Shown piece by piece: positions 47,360 to 60,179 of a stretch of DNA of 64,000 nt (positions are counted from its first letter, which is position 1; every line of letters starts with the position of its first letter). The notes under the pieces were generated by a model. The model was not told the origin of the DNA, did no database searches, and saw nothing but the letters and a program-made list of their open reading frames with translations. The stretch comes from Benincasa hispida (lineage: Eukaryota; Streptophyta; Magnoliopsida; Cucurbitales; Cucurbitaceae). Location of the stretch: contig NC_052358.1 in the NCBI RefSeq assembly GCF_009727055.1, positions 42,393,331 to 42,457,330 of the forward strand. Direction: 5' to 3'. The position numbers and the translations under genes were made by a program.

Positions 47360-47675
47360 AACCAAATATATTTTTTAAATAGTTTGAAAACTATAATATT
47401 TTTATAAATGGTTTTCAAAACTACTATATTATAAGTAAACCCCTCTTTCTCATCCCCTCAAAATAGAAAAGGACAAATTTTATTTTCAATAAACCTCAAC
47501 ATAAGTTATTAATCCATGTTTTTTAAAAAGCTATTCAATTTTTTATTTTCAATTTTTTTAAAAATTCATGAATAGCCTAAAATTATACTTTTTTAATTAA
47601 TTATCCACCTAGTTGCACAATATTGTATATTGTTTACCATTATTTTCTTCATGAATATTATCACTTGTACAATTT
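47358..47675. other. AT-rich spacer, no gene seen
   Basis: AT-rich sequence between the A-run and the foldback; nothing assigned. Confidence 0.5.
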
Positions 47676-48389
47676 ATATATTTTTACAATTTCAAATCTA
47701 AAACAATTATTCAAAATTTAATTCAATTAGCCAAATACTCTATACAAAAATGAGAGATTATAATCCACCCATGACTTGGCATTTGAAAATGGACGACTTA
47801 AAATAAAAATATAACCAAAAAAAAAAATACCTACTAAACTATAACGTTAGATAATTATATCTAACTATCTCACTTAAATAATTCATAATAAACTTAAACA
47901 AAATACAGTAATACTATAAATCATCAATCTTCAACTTATTGGATTTTTTTTGGTTCCCGAGTGCTAATGATTCCTAAAAAGAAAAAAAAATACCCATTGC
48001 TTGTATTATTACTTTTCACCAAGCAATATAGAAAGACTCGAGATTTATTAAAGATAATGTAGTAGGAGAGTAAACAAAATGCGAAGTCGAACAAAGCTTC
48101 TTTCTTATAAAATTACATCATAATCTTCATATAGGTATCACCATACCAAACTATATCTGCATTCATGAAATATAGAGTAAATATATTTAGTTATTTTAAT
48201 GATATAATTATCTAACGTTACATTTTAATAGTTTTTTTTTTTTTTTTTTAACGTTGTTATTTTAAGCTTTCCATTTTCAAATGACAAGCCATGAATGGAT
48301 TATAATCTCTAACTTTTGTAGAGAGTTTTGTCAATTGAATTAGATCTTGAATAATTGTTGGTGGATTTGAAATGTAAAAATATATAATC
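47676..48389. mobile_element. Foldback / MITE-like inverted repeat with about 185-bp arms
   Basis: The left arm (47,676-47,860) and right arm (48,202-48,389) are reverse complements over nearly their full length. Paired blocks include 'gagattataatcca', 'catttgaaaatgga' and 'taacgttagataattatat'. The loop is about 340 bp of AT-rich DNA. There is no ORF, so it is non-autonomous. A TSD is not clear. Confidence 0.8.
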
Positions 48390-48610
48390 TCAATATAATT
48401 AGTGTTGCTTTCAAAGAGAATAACTTGATATCTTGTAAAAGTGTGAGTAAAGCTAACATCGGTGTGGTGTTTGAGCCAAATTCACTCTGATGCTCAAGTT
48501 AGAATCGGATTTGAATTTAATGCAACTGGTAAAAACTTGTATGAGTTGAAAAGAATACCCCTATTTGATCGTGCCTCTCAAGTTATATAGCTCGCCCAAT
48601 TAATAACTGA
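48390..48610. other. Spacer, left flank of a solo LTR
   Basis: No gene is seen. It continues at 51,492 after removal of the solo LTR. Confidence 0.4.
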
Positions 48611-48615
48611 ACTTA

Positions 48616-51486
48616 TGTAAAACCCGAACCCTAATTACTTTAAGTAAGAGTAAGTAATGAGATGTCTTCTAATGAGTTAAATGAAGCCATATCTTAGGAG
48701 GGTTAGAGGATGGAAGCAAGAAGAAATAAGCTCTTGTGTAGCTAAGTGTAAACCCCGAATTCTAAGTTCCTAAACAAGTATGTTTAGCCAAAGGAATGAT
48801 ATATTAAATATTTAATAAGTGAAAATTCTTGTTATTTATAGAAGTTGTGGAGAAAGGAAAAGAAAAACACGTTAAATAAGGAAACTCACTTATTGGTTTG
48901 GCATGTGGCGGTTAATCCTTGAATTCGGGTGGCGGCAGAAAGATTAAAAGGAAGAGGAATTTCGAAAACTTGGTTTCGGCGATCTACATGAGAAAATTTA
49001 GTGAAATTGGTATCATTTGAAAGTTGGGAAGAATCTAATTTTCAAGGTTGTCTTGTCGGAGAAAGATTGCAGGAGAAAAAGAACAGAAAGTGATGAAATT
49101 ACAAAAGAGACATAATCTTGAGTTAATCAGGGCTCGAGGTGAAGATTGGAAGCTCTAGGCCAAACTATAAGGAATTTTTTATTTAAATTTTAAGGTAAAA
49201 AATTTAATCAATTCTAAACATGTTTATAGAAGGAAGTTTCTTCAAAAGAGGTCTGAATTTTGAGTTATGAATTTTTAAAATTGTAAGAGAGAATCTGTGC
49301 ATAAGCAGACAGCTGCTTGGGAAGAACAAGCAAACAACTCACCGTGGAGATTATAGCGAGATTTTGTGATGAGGATCTCGCTCTAGAATGGAATCTCGCT
49401 AGAAATTGGGCTGAATCTCGCTGGAAAAGTGAGTATCGCTAGAATGAAAGGATCTCACCCATAAGGATCTCACTCATGAGAAGAATTCACTCATGATGAG
49501 TATCTCACTGGTAAAGTTGTCTTTGATGATGAAAGTTCTATTTGAGGTATTTTTCTAAGAATTCTAAGTAGTTTAATCGAGAATTATGTCCTTTCAGGCC
49601 AAGAAGAGCTAGGAGAGGCATATAACCCGTTAAGAGGCCAACGAGCTGTGGGTGACTATGTGATGAATTGATGTTTTAATGATTTAGAAATCATGATTTC
49701 CTAGAAGTTATTTCTCATGCTAAGTGTTAGAAACTATGATTTCTTTGAAGATATTCCTTATGCTAAGTGTTTAAATGAAGTGTCAAGCAACGTATTTGTG
49801 AAACTGTTTCTCATGCTAAGTAAAACATGTTTTCCATAGAATTGACATGATGTAAATATGTTATCTTGTCCAAATACTTTATGATTAAGTAACTCCATTT
49901 TTATGATGAACTTGTATGATGAATAAACTAGTATGATGATTTGAGTACTAAGCCTTAGTGTTCAACTAAATGTTATGACTAGTTTTACTTAAAACGCGAT
50001 ACCGAAGGACATTTGAGAAGGTATCCGCCCAACCAGATATCGAAGGACATTTGAGAAGGTATTTGATTAACTTGGTACCGAAGGACATTCGAGAAGGTAC
50101 CAGACCAACTTGATACCGAAGGACATTTGAGAAGGTATCTTAGCAGCTTGATACTGAAGGACATTTGAGAAGGTATCTGAGCAGAAGTACCCAAGGTATG
50201 ACGGTACTCAGTTATAACCACGTGCATGTAGGTAATACGACGTCGAGGGATTAAGCAAAAAGGTTCTCCCCGACTAAGGGTGACATTGAAGGTTAGATCT
50301 AGTAGTTCACTCTCAACTAAGGATAAAGGCAGTCATATCTTCTCCTAGGCTAGAAGGATAGTTTGGAATTGCTAATGCTTATGAATGTTTATCAACGCAT
50401 GATGTTACTAATGTATGAGTTTTCCAAGTATGTTTTCTATATCTAACGCATGCTAATAGTTTTTACAAGCTAGTTCAACACGATTTAAGCCAACTTATTT
50501 TATAAAGTATGAAGCATGCGCTAGGGTTAAAACTAAGCTTGATGTGCTATGTTTATATACCTAAGATTGCTAAAGTACATGCGTTGATATTCCTAAACAC
50601 AATAAAGAAGAGTACTGAAGGTAAGAAAGGTATCTGAATAAGTGTACCTAAGTTGTTGACGGTACATAGAAACCTCCACGTACACGTGGGTAGTTTTGAA
50701 GGAGAGGCCGAAGTATGGGTCTCCTAGGCCATAAACCAGCAAAGAGAGGCCGAAGCAGGGGTCTCATAGCCGATAACAGACGTTGGGAGCTAGAGCGAGG
50801 TATGCTCGTTCTCAACTAAGGAATAATGATGTTTAATGGTGTTTAAGAGTAGTTATCAATGCTAATGTTTAAAAGAAGTTGCTTGAGATGCCCATCGATA
50901 TAGTTTCTAAAGAGATCGACATAGGGGTCCCTCCTAGCCATAGCTCAGTATGAAGAGATCGAAGTAGGGGTCTCAATTAAGATTCAGGTTTCAGTTACAA
51001 TGGTTGTAAAGGTTTTATGTACACGGTTGCTTGGTATATTTTAGTTTCAGTATTATGTTTTCGAGCTTTCAGTTTAAGCATGAGATTTATGTTTTATTAA
51101 GTCACTCACTAGGCTTCTAACTCACGTTTTCAAATGTTTCTTTCAGGTAGCGGTTAGTTCCCAAAAGACTATTCTGTTGTTGCTCTGCCACTCAAGAAGC
51201 AAGTTGAGGGAAGCGTAATTGAAGACCTATGTTAGTTAGTACACATGTTTCTGTCTAGTGACTAGTATTCTTGATGGGGCTCACTAGGTTGTATTATCTA
51301 TGTATAAACAATGCTGTGAAACCCTATAATGTAAATGTATTAAGTTCTTATTTATTATGTATATATTCAGGGTTTGAGCAAGGTTTAACAGGTAAGATAG
51401 GCAGTAAGTACCAACAGAAGGGTTGGTAACTGTTGCAGTCACCATTCCATTTAGGTTAGGAAGGTAATCTGGTAGGGGGTGTGACA
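48616..51486 (+). mobile_element. Solo gypsy (chromovirus-like) LTR with perfect TSD ACTTA
   Basis: It starts TGTAAAACCCGAACCC and ends GGGGTGTGACA. ACTTA lies directly before (48611-48615) and after (51487-51491). Length 2.87 kb. A second LTR-start-like word, TGTAAACCCCGAATTC, occurs at 48,746. It is homologous to 37,031-38,967. A five-unit 38-bp hairpin array (49,998-50,187) and 'gagaggccgaag' repeats (50,700-50,760) are internal. The lineage is judged by the LTR ends only. Confidence 0.88.
49998..50187 (+). repeat. Five tandem 38-bp units, each able to form a hairpin
   Basis: Units start at 49998, 50036, 50074, 50112 and 50150, at exactly 38-bp spacing. Each begins GATACC (or GATATC, GGTACC, GATACT), continues 'gaaggacattTgagaa' and then GGTATC or GGTACC. 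The outer hexamers are complementary, so each unit can fold. In unit 3 both ends changed to GGTACC, a compensatory pair. Confidence 0.88.
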
Positions 51487-51491
51487 ACTTA

Positions 51492-51829
51492 GCTTGCCCT
51501 TTCTACTTCTAAGCTATCACAATCATTAATTAGTCTGTTTTTCATACGAATCATCATTGCCTTGGCCGTTACACATCTCATCCTTTAATGAGCTTGACTC
51601 TTGGGTAGAACCATGACGTTTGATTCTCCAATAATCAAATACAATGTGATTATATCTCCTTAATTAATTGGTTTAGCAAATAATTGAGTTATACAAAACG
51701 AAAAATGGGTAATTTAATAGTCTTCAAGAAATAATACTTTGATAAAAATTCTTCTTCATGGCTCTTGCATGTCTAGACCATATTAAGAATTTCTTTTACA
51801 ACACTTAACATGGTCTTTGTGTTGGGGTT
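51492..51829. other. Spacer between solo LTR and next copia LTR
   Basis: No recognised gene or repeat. Confidence 0.4.
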
Positions 51830-53132
51830 GATGCCCTAAATCTTGTAGGATCTTATAGTTTGTAAACACTTGTATGAACAAACATTTTGTAATTTATAAT
51901 ATATGATATTTTATTCACTTCTGTCTATGAAATATATGATATTTTAGTTGCATTGATCACAAACCAATAAACTAAGATCCATGGTTATATTCAATGGACA
52001 CAGAAATATATCTATAGTGAGAAAAGTGCAGTTGTCGGTCTTTAGTGGAGTGCCCGATAGTTAATTGATGGTGGATAATGTAATTAAAGAGTTTAATCAG
52101 TTATTCACGTATTGTTGGAGCTTCAAGCTATATGTCCATAAGGTCCTCTTGGTAGCTCAATGGATTTAAGTTGAGAATCAGTTTTTAGGTTAATTTGAAA
52201 GGTTCAAATTAATAAAAGAGAATATGATTATATATGATATAATTCAATTAATTCAATTATTTATGATATAATTGATATAATGTATTTGATACATTATTGT
52301 TTATTTGGAGGAACTAATATTTGAATATGATTCAAATATATTTTCTATGAATTAGATTCATAGTTATCAAATTTAATATAAATATGATTTATATTAAATT
52401 CCATAAAATAGAGAAAAAGAACTATGGTTTATATATTGTAAATGATAGAATATTAAAACTATAGGTTATAAATATAATATGATAAGTTAGTTATCATATT
52501 TATTTATGATTTATTAATTATTTGATAATTAACACTTTTTTCTCTATAGTCACCCTTAGTGGGTAGTTATTTGGTTTTATGGAAAAATGGGATAAATGAA
52601 AATAGTTTTGTAATTATTCCATAAGACATCATATATACTATCGAGTACACAATCGAGTAACTACACGATTTTCTGAGAGACTAAACGATCGAGTAGGAAG
52701 TCTATGCGAGAGACTTGGTCGTCTACACGATAGTGTATTCCCATCTCAATCGTCTTCCTCCTCCATACCAAACTTCCCCTCTAACCAAAATTAGCCAGAA
52801 CCCACCATTCCTGGATTCTCACACCGAGAATACCATGGTCACTAAGTAGTAGTGTCCCAGTTGGTTCGAGGATCAAGTTTTGCTTGTTGCTTGTTCGAGG
52901 AATGTTTGAGTTGTTCGACACGTTCATGAACGAATTCGATCGAGGGATTTACTTGAAGAATGGTTCTTCAAAGGTATAGTCTCTTGATACTTTGTTTTTA
53001 TTTCAAAGCATGCTGTAATTCAAGATTTATGCATAATCTGTTTTGTATGACTCTAAATGTATGCGTTCTATCACAATGGGATTTGGACGATCTGCTTCCA
53101 CTCAAAGATTCTCTGTAAACGGAGTTCCTACA
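51830..53132 (+). mobile_element. Copia LTR, internally deleted, plus orientation
   Basis: It starts TGTTGGGGTTGATGCCC and ends GGAGTTCCTACA. It is the same family as 5426-7527 but jumps at about 51,985 from the 'ccaataaacta' block straight to the 'atggacaca.aaatatat' block, missing about 0.7 kb. Only a few CGATCG-type motifs remain (52,660-52,735). No clear TSD, so it may be truncated at one end. Confidence 0.82.
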
Positions 53133-53281
53133 TTTTTCACAATCAATCCATGTTAAATTCTACTAATAAACACTTAATATATATGTAGATATTGCAAATT
53201 TAAAGGGTGGGGTCAGCAAATTGTCGACCCATTTTTTTTTCTGTCAAAAGGTAGAATTAAGGTCAACCAAGCTTGGCAGTC
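53133..53281. other. Spacer left of the Athila-like element
   Basis: No gene; contains 'aaattgtcgacccattttttt'-like sequence. Confidence 0.4.
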
Positions 53282-54831
53282 TAATAACTTGTAGAAATAC
53301 AAGTTATTTTTGCTCTTAAATTGGAACAACTAAGGTTTTTAATGATAGATTCTCTTCATTTTTAGAAGAAACGCATGGATTTATTCAAACATTAGCAAAC
53401 TCATGCAAAAGACGTTTTATTACTAAATATCGCGGTACTAACGCATTATATTATAGGATTTCAACGCAAGGATTAATGCTAACACATTAGACAAGTGCCG
53501 TAGGAAAAGCTCTAACGCATGGGCCATGCGTCGGAAGGAGTTCAACGCAGAGAAGATTCATTGCTCCAGGCTGATTGTGTCACATCACCACTTACAAGTA
53601 TGGGCACCTGCAGCAGGCGGCGTCTGAAAAGCTTCTGAAAGTCAGGCGGCTAATCAGGGCATGGACTTTAATGCTGCCCATTCACCAAGTGGATGTGACC
53701 AACGCCTATAAATAGATGAAGTCCCTCTAGAGTCAAGAAGTTCGAAAATTATCAAGATCCTTACTCTCTGTATATTGTAGTCATAGTTTTAGTTCTTAGA
53801 AGCTGTGTTGTGGTGCCAGACGATCAGAAGGGTTGAGAACCACCACCACTACCAGTCAGGGAGCCAAGAAAGCCACTCTTGAGAAAGACACTTCATCCAA
53901 TTCCTATACAAGTGATTGTACACAACGAGATTGAGCCAAAGAAATACAAGAGATTGTATTCTTTGGCTTGACTCAGTTTCCTTCATCTCATTTATCGCTT
54001 TCACTTCATTTGATTAAATATTGCTTTTGTAAAGACTCTCTGTTTCTTTGTAAAATTCATATTTGATCCATTATACTTGCCATTATTTATTTCTTGTTTA
54101 TGTTGAACGCATTAATACTTTATGTCAAACTTCATTCCAACGCTCAAGCCAACTTGACAAATTGGTAAAAAACATCTTTAACTTAGATTGTTCGAAAGAA
54201 TAACTAAGCTGCATCAAGTAGGACGCCTAATATAGCTAGAGACAGACTTACTGGTGTCTATTGCATTCTGTATTAGACGCATGTATCCTAAAGATAGGTT
54301 TTGTATGTTATTCACATTGAGAAATGTTGAATGAAGTCTAACGCATGAACAAAAGATAAGCAAATCACTCCATCTCATCCACATCACATCCTGGTTTGTG
54401 TACATTCATCTTAAACCGACGCGTCCACTAACATTAAACTCCATTCTCACATGATCCATCACTAACTACTCAACTCTTTTGCATCTCTTGCACAGGCACA
54501 ACAATTTAGTATAAATAACTCATTTCTCACATTTATTTAGGAAAACTCCTACAGTAGATACAAGCAAGGTCTGCGTTTGGTTAACTGAATCCCTGAGTTC
54601 GACCCTGGAATTACCAGGAACCTAAATTAGATTTATACTTGGGTCTAGTTTAGGAAAACTTGAACGTCATTAGAAGGAGTTTTGTGCGTTCTGCTGCAAA
54701 TATCTGATGCCCCAATGCTTTATATTTACTTAAATGCATCAAAGCATAAACACATCACTTACACTTAGAACTTATTCTTCAATTTAGTTTATACAATACA
54801 CTTCTAGAGTGAATCACCATAGCAACGAACA
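53282..54831 (+). mobile_element. 5' LTR of an Athila-like gypsy element
   Basis: It begins TAATAACTTGTAG (TG changed to TA), the same start as the solo LTR at 31,633, and ends near CGAACA just before the tRNA-Asp primer-binding site. A TATA box, TATAAATAG, lies at 53707-53715. A 10-bp perfect inverted repeat with a GAAA loop lies at 53284-53307. The 3' part has 'gttcgaccctgg'. The matching 3' LTR is beyond the right edge of the window. Confidence 0.82.
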
Positions 54832-54837
54832 AGTTTT

Positions 54838-54856
54838 TGGCGCCGTTGCCGGGGAT
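54838..54856 (+). promoter_or_regulatory. Primer-binding site for tRNA-Asp
   Basis: TGGCGCCGTTGCCGGGGAT is complementary to the 3' end of plant tRNA-Asp, the primer used by Athila/Tat-type gypsy elements. It lies 6 nt after the LTR end. Confidence 0.92.
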
Positions 54857-54994
54857 TCAGAAACAAAACTAACCAGAAATTTCGTTTATATCTGTTGTAG
54901 GAACACTTCGGTCAAGGGAGTATTACGAGTTAAGCCTAAGCTTGTGAACGTTTATGAGCAGGGAGAGCACTCCTGTGCACAGAATCCAATCTTG

Positions 54995-56600
54995 ATGGCG
55001 AATAGCAGCACGCGTCCCATGAGGGAGTACGCGTCCCCTGTACTGTATGATTTCTCTCTAGGAATCATATATCCAATGCCGGATGGAACTAGGTTCGAGA
55101 TGAAAGCTGTTATGCTCCAAATGCTCCAGTCTGCTGGACAATTTCGGGGTAGTCGTGGTGAAGATTCTCACGCCCACATTAAGCGTTTCCTGGAAACGTG
55201 TAATTCATTTATGAATCCTGGAATCAACCCATAGGCGATCAGGCTGTCCTTGTTTCTCTATTCTTTGTGTGATGACGCAAAACAATGGCAGAGCTCACTG
55301 AAGCCTGGTGAAATCACCACCTGGGAGAAGTTGGTGGAAAAATTTATGCAAAAATACTTTCCTACCTACCACCAACGCGAGGAAGCGTCGAGAGAATTAT
55401 GAACTTTGAACAAGAAGATGCTGAGACCTTAAGCAGCATGGAGCGTTTTAAGGGCTTGGTCAAGAATTGCCCAAACCATTGACTACCTCTAACTATCCAA
55501 ATGGAGACGTTTTATGGAGGACTGAATAGAGCATTACAGATGGCAGCAGAAGCAGCAGCAGTTGGTGGACTTATGGAAAAATTTTTAGCAGCAGTTGGTG
55601 GACTTATGGAAAAATCTTACACTGAGGCTAAAGAGATACTAGACTGCATTGCTAAACACAATATGGAACGGGTGGATGATACGTATGATGGAAGAGCTGA
55701 CAGAAAGAAGAGATCTCAGAACATTAATTCTATCGATTCCAACGCAATAGCCATACTTTTGGCTCAAGTGGCTACGATGCCTAGCCTTCTACAGAACATA
55801 ACACTGGGAAACGCATCAAATCAGCAGAAAGTGAATCAGGTAGAGGCGTTTGGGTAGCCCATGGTTAGTTGTGTGGGCTATGGAGATCCTCACTCCTATG
55901 CTGAATGTCCACAAAACCCTCAGTCAGTATGTTTCATAAAAAACAACCCATTCTCTAATACATATAATCTTGGATGGAGAAACCATCCAAATTTTTCTTG
56001 GATAGGAGGAAATCATCAGGAGCACCACCCAGGGGCAAACCATCAGCAAAGGAATGGACCGCCGCCTGCATTTCAATAAACGCATCAGCAACATCAACAA
56101 CCCTTTAATAGAGGAGGACAGGCGTCGAGCTCAGGATCTTCGTTTGAGAACCTATTGAAGGAGTACATAGCCCAGAATGACGCGTTGTTGAAAAGTCAAG
56201 CGTCATCTATCAGAAACCTGGAAATCCAGGTAGGGAAAATAGCAAGGAGTTGAAAAGCAGGCAACCTGAAGTTCTACCTAGCAATACTGAAACACCTGGG
56301 AACAATAATGGAAAGGAGCAATGTCACGAGGTGACGTTGCGAAGTGGAAGAGCTCTTTAAGAAAGAAGAATGAATCAAAGAAATAGCAGTCCTTTGAAAG
56401 AACGTATCACACGTTCAATGGATCAGGAAGAAAGAATGCTCGAGACTACAAGTCATTAAGAACCCAGTACATCTAATGCGGGAAATCCTGCAGTGACTTT
56501 GAACGAACCATTTCCTAGGCGTCTGATGAAAAAGAATGATGAACAACAATTCATGCTCTTTCTTGAGCTCCTAAAGCAGTTGCATATCAACATATGTCAA
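54995..56600 (+). pseudogene. Gypsy (Athila-like) gag, broken
   Basis: The likely start is ATG at 54995 (MANSSTRPMREYASP). The retrotransposon-gag core follows: SHAHIKRFLETCNSFMNPG, a TAG after NP near 55,232, AIRLSLFLYSLCDDAKQW, ITTWEKLVEKFMQKYF. Frames then change (55,390 and 55,500). A 33-bp tandem duplication near 55,555-55,620 repeats VGGLMEK. A knuckle-like CVGYGDPHSYAEC (about 55,870-55,910) has Tyr where the second Cys is expected. A Gln/His/Asn-rich tail and a final frame change follow. Gag would form the particle; this copy cannot. Confidence 0.82.
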
Positions 56601-56616
56601 ATTTTTTAAGGACATT

Positions 56617-57288
56617 TTGACGAAAAAGAGAAGAGTCAGTGAGAAGGAAGTAATAACACTAATGCAGGAGTATAACGCATTAGTAAGCAACAGTCTACCA
56701 AAGAAGCAGAAGGAGCCTGGGAGTTTCACAGTTCCTTGTTCGATAGGAGGATTGGATGTGGGTCATACATTGTGCGATCTAGGAGCCAACATTAATCTCA
56801 TGCCACTTTCAATTTTTAAGAAATTGATGATTGGCGAAGCACAACCTACTTCTGTTACTCTTCAGCTCGCTGATAGAACAATTAAGTACCCGGAAGGGAA
56901 GATTGAAGACGTTCTGGTGAAGGTTGACAATCTCATATTCCCAGCAGACTTTATTATCTTGGATTATGAAACAGATAGGGAGGTACCAATTATCCTTGGA
57001 TTCCCCATCTTAGCTACTGGGAAAGTTTTAATTAACGTGCATAAAGGCGAATTAACTATGTGCATGGATAATGAAGAGGTGAAGTTTAATGTGCTCAATG
57101 AATTAAAGTTCCCAGATAGTGAAGATTGTCAACTAAACAGTATTGAGTTGCCTGAAGAAGAGACTCATGTATGTAAGGTCCTCGTGTTGGAGGAGAACCT
57201 GAAAGAATCAAAGCCGTCAAGTATGAGTGAGCGGTGGACAAAACCAACGCGTCCATCACTTGAAAGAACCAACCAGAACTTGAGTTGA
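56617..57288 (+). pseudogene. Gypsy pol: aspartic protease part
   Basis: The open frame has GSFTVPCSIGGLDVGHTLC, then the active site CDLGANINLMPLSIFKKL (Asp-Leu-Gly-Ala), the DRTIKYPEGKIEDVLVKVD strand and DFIILDYETDREVPIILGFP. This is the retropepsin-like protease of Athila-type elements, with the catalytic Asp present. It continues in another frame from 57,285 into reverse transcriptase, so one frameshift separates the two. Confidence 0.85.
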
Positions 57289-58823
57289 AACAGTTACCTA
57301 GACGCTTGAAATATGCATTCCTTGGAACCAACAACACTTTACCTGTGATCATTTTCGCAAATCTTATAGAGCCTAATAAGCAATCTCTCTTACAGATGCT
57401 GAAAAGGCACAAGTGTGCAATAGGTTAAATGCTTGCAGATATCCGTGGCATTAATCCATCTTATTGCATGCATAAGATTAGGCTAGAAGAAGGGAAGTCG
57501 GGGTCAATCGAGCCTCAAAGAAGGCTGAATCCCATAATGAAAGAAGTGGTCAAGAAAGAAATTTTAAAATGGTTGGACGCGGGAGTTATTTATCCTATAT
57601 CCGACAGTAGCTGGGTAAGTCCAGTCCAATGCAGTCCTAAGAAAAGGGGAACGACCGTGATAGTCAACAGCAATAATGAACTCATACCCTCGAGGACTGT
57701 CACGGTCTGGCGCATCTGTATGGATTACAGGAAACTCAATACAGCAACTAAGAAAGACCACTTGCCCCTTCCTTTCATCGGTCAAATGCTTGACAGACTT
57801 ACGAGCAAAGAATTTTATTGCTTTCTCAATGGATACTCTAGTTACAACCAGATTCTGATAGATCTGAAAGATCAGGAGAAGACTACGTTTACTTGTCCCT
57901 TTAGAACATTTGCATTCAGACGCATGCCCTTTGGGCTGTGTAACACACCTGGGACATTTCAAAGATGTATGATGGCTATCTTCTCTGACTTCCTAGAAAA
58001 GATCGTTGAAGTCTTCATGGACAACTTTTCAGTCTTTAGAGACTCATTCCACTCATGCCTAGATAATTTGGAGGCCGTCTTCGCTCGATGCGAGGAAACA
58101 AACTTGGTGCTGAATTGGGAAAAATGTCATTTCATGGTGACTGAAGGAATTGTCTTAGGTTACAAAGTATCTAAGGCTAGCTTAGAAGTAGATGAAGCCA
58201 AAATAGATGTCATAACAAAACTTCCACCACCATCAAATGTTAAAACTTTACGAAGTTTTTTAGGGCATGTCGGCTTCTATAGACAGTTCGTTAAAGGATT
58301 CTCTCAGATTGCGCGACCTCTGAGTGCATTACTAGAGGCTAACCGGTCCTATGACTTTAATGAAGACTGCACTGACGCGTTTGAAACCCTGAAGTATGCA
58401 TTGACGACAGCTCTAGTATTGATAGCACCGGACTGGATGCAGCGCTTTATTCTTATGTGCGACGCGAATGATGTAGCAGTAGGAACAATGTTAGGGCAGA
58501 AGAAGGGTAATTTGATACATCCCATCTTCTATGCGTCTAAAACACTAAATGACTCTCAGGAACATTACACCACTACTGAAAAGGAAATGTTGGTTGTAGT
58601 GTTTGGCATTGAAAAGTTTCGATCTTACTTAGTTGGTGCGTCAGCCACCATATACATCGACCACTTAGCCAAAAAAATCCTGATGAGCAAAAAAGACACG
58701 AAGCCAACGTTGATAAGATGGGTGTTGCTGCTACAGGAGTTTGATATTGATATCCAGGACAGAAAAGGAACAGAAAATCAGGTGGCTGATCATCTGTCCA
58801 GGCTAGAGAATCAAGAAATGTAA
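57285..58823 (+). pseudogene. Gypsy pol: reverse transcriptase and RNase H
   Basis: It is in frame from 57,285 with one TAA at 57,426, then open for 464 codons from 57,429. RT blocks are [51 protein letters not shown] and then VFMDNFSVF. The catalytic pair reads Asp198-Asn199, where Asp-Asp is required (codon 58,023-58,025, GAC to AAC), so polymerase activity would be lost. The RNase H part begins [15 protein letters not shown] and ends [14 protein letters not shown]. Length and order fit the family. The lesion and flanking stops all fit G-to-A change. Confidence 0.9.
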
Positions 58824-60179
58824 GCCCAAGAAGGTGAAATCAAGGATGCATTTCCTGATGAAAGCCTGTTTAGAGTTGAAGGCAGGGAACCTTGGTATGC
58901 GAACATAGTCAATTATTTAACCACCAAGAAATTCTCTGGGAACTTCAGCTCTCAGCAAAAGAAGTGGTTAATTCATGACAGCAAGTTTTATTTTTAGGAT
59001 GAGCCGTTTCTATATAAACAAGGCCCCAACTCCATAATGCGTCGATGCGTTTCGGAGGAGGAGACACAACGCATCTTAGCTGAGCGTCATGACTCTCCTT
59101 ACTGAGGGCATTTCGGTGGGCAAAGAACCGCAACGAAGGTCCTTTAAAGCGGATACTTTTGGCCCACCCTCTTTAAAGATGCGAGGGAGTTTGTTCGAAA
59201 ATATGACCCCTGCCAACACACCGGGAATATTTCTTCAAGGGACGCAATGCCTTTGAACAATATTCTCGAAGTTGAGCTGTTCGATGTTTGGGGCATAGAT
59301 TTTATGGTACCTTTTCCCCTGTCCTGTAGCCAACAGTACATCCTGCTTGCAGTAGATTATGTATCTAAGTGGGTAGAAGCAGTAGCCTGTGCTAGGAATG
59401 ATGCGTCCACTGTATCTAAGTTTCTTACTAGGAACATATTTACACGCTATGGAACACCAAGAGCCCTGATAAGCGATGAAGGTACGCACTTCATTAATCA
59501 CATCATTTCCAAATTACTTGCAAAATATAATGTCAGGCACAAGATCGCTACTGCCTATCACTCACAAAAAAAGGGTCAAGCGGAAGTATCAAATCGAGAA
59601 ATCAAGTCTATCCTGGAGAAAGTCGTCAATGCAATGCAGAAGGATTGGTCACAGAGGCTGGATGAAGTGCTCTGGGCCTACAGGACTACTTACAAAACTC
59701 TTATAAGTATGTCTCCATACTCTCTTGTATTTGGAAAAGCTTGTCACTTACCTTTAGAGTTGGAGCACAAGGCATTTTGGGCAGTTAAAAAGCTAAACAT
59801 GCACTTGGACGCCGCGGGCGCTCAACGCAAAATTCAACTCAATGAGCTCGAGGAGTGGTGATTGAACACATACGAGAACAACAAGCTGTACAAAGAAAAG
59901 ACAAAGCATTGACATGATCAACGCATCAGTAAGAAAGAACTTGTTGTTGGCCAAAAATTTCTATTGTTCAATTCACATCTGCGTTTGTTTCCAAGAAAAC
60001 TAAAATCCAAGTGGTCAGGACCCTTTATCATTAAAACAATCTTTCCATATGGAGCTGTGGAAATAACGCGAGAAGATGGCACCAACGCATTCAAAGTAAA
60101 CGGCCAGAGAGTGAAGCCTTACTTTGAAGATGAACTGGAACGCCAAAAGTCATCTCTCTCACTACACGAAGCCAATTGA
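58824..60179 (+). pseudogene. Gypsy pol: integrase
   Basis: The zinc-finger region (58,900-59,240) is interrupted by stops near 58,996, 59,103 and 59,148. The core frame from 59,247 shows the triad: Asp in VWGIDFM, Asp in ISDEGTHF, Glu in [16 protein letters not shown] at 59,859 replaces Arg after EEW, and another stop follows near 59,910. The C-terminal part is LRLFPRKLKSKWSGPFIIK and FPYGAVEITREDGTNAFKVN, closing near 60,179. Integrase inserts the cDNA; the core triad survives but the ORF does not. Confidence 0.85.

Noticed and set aside
57564..57962. Minus-strand open frame opposite reverse transcriptase
   Set aside because: A shadow of the RT reading frame on the other strand.
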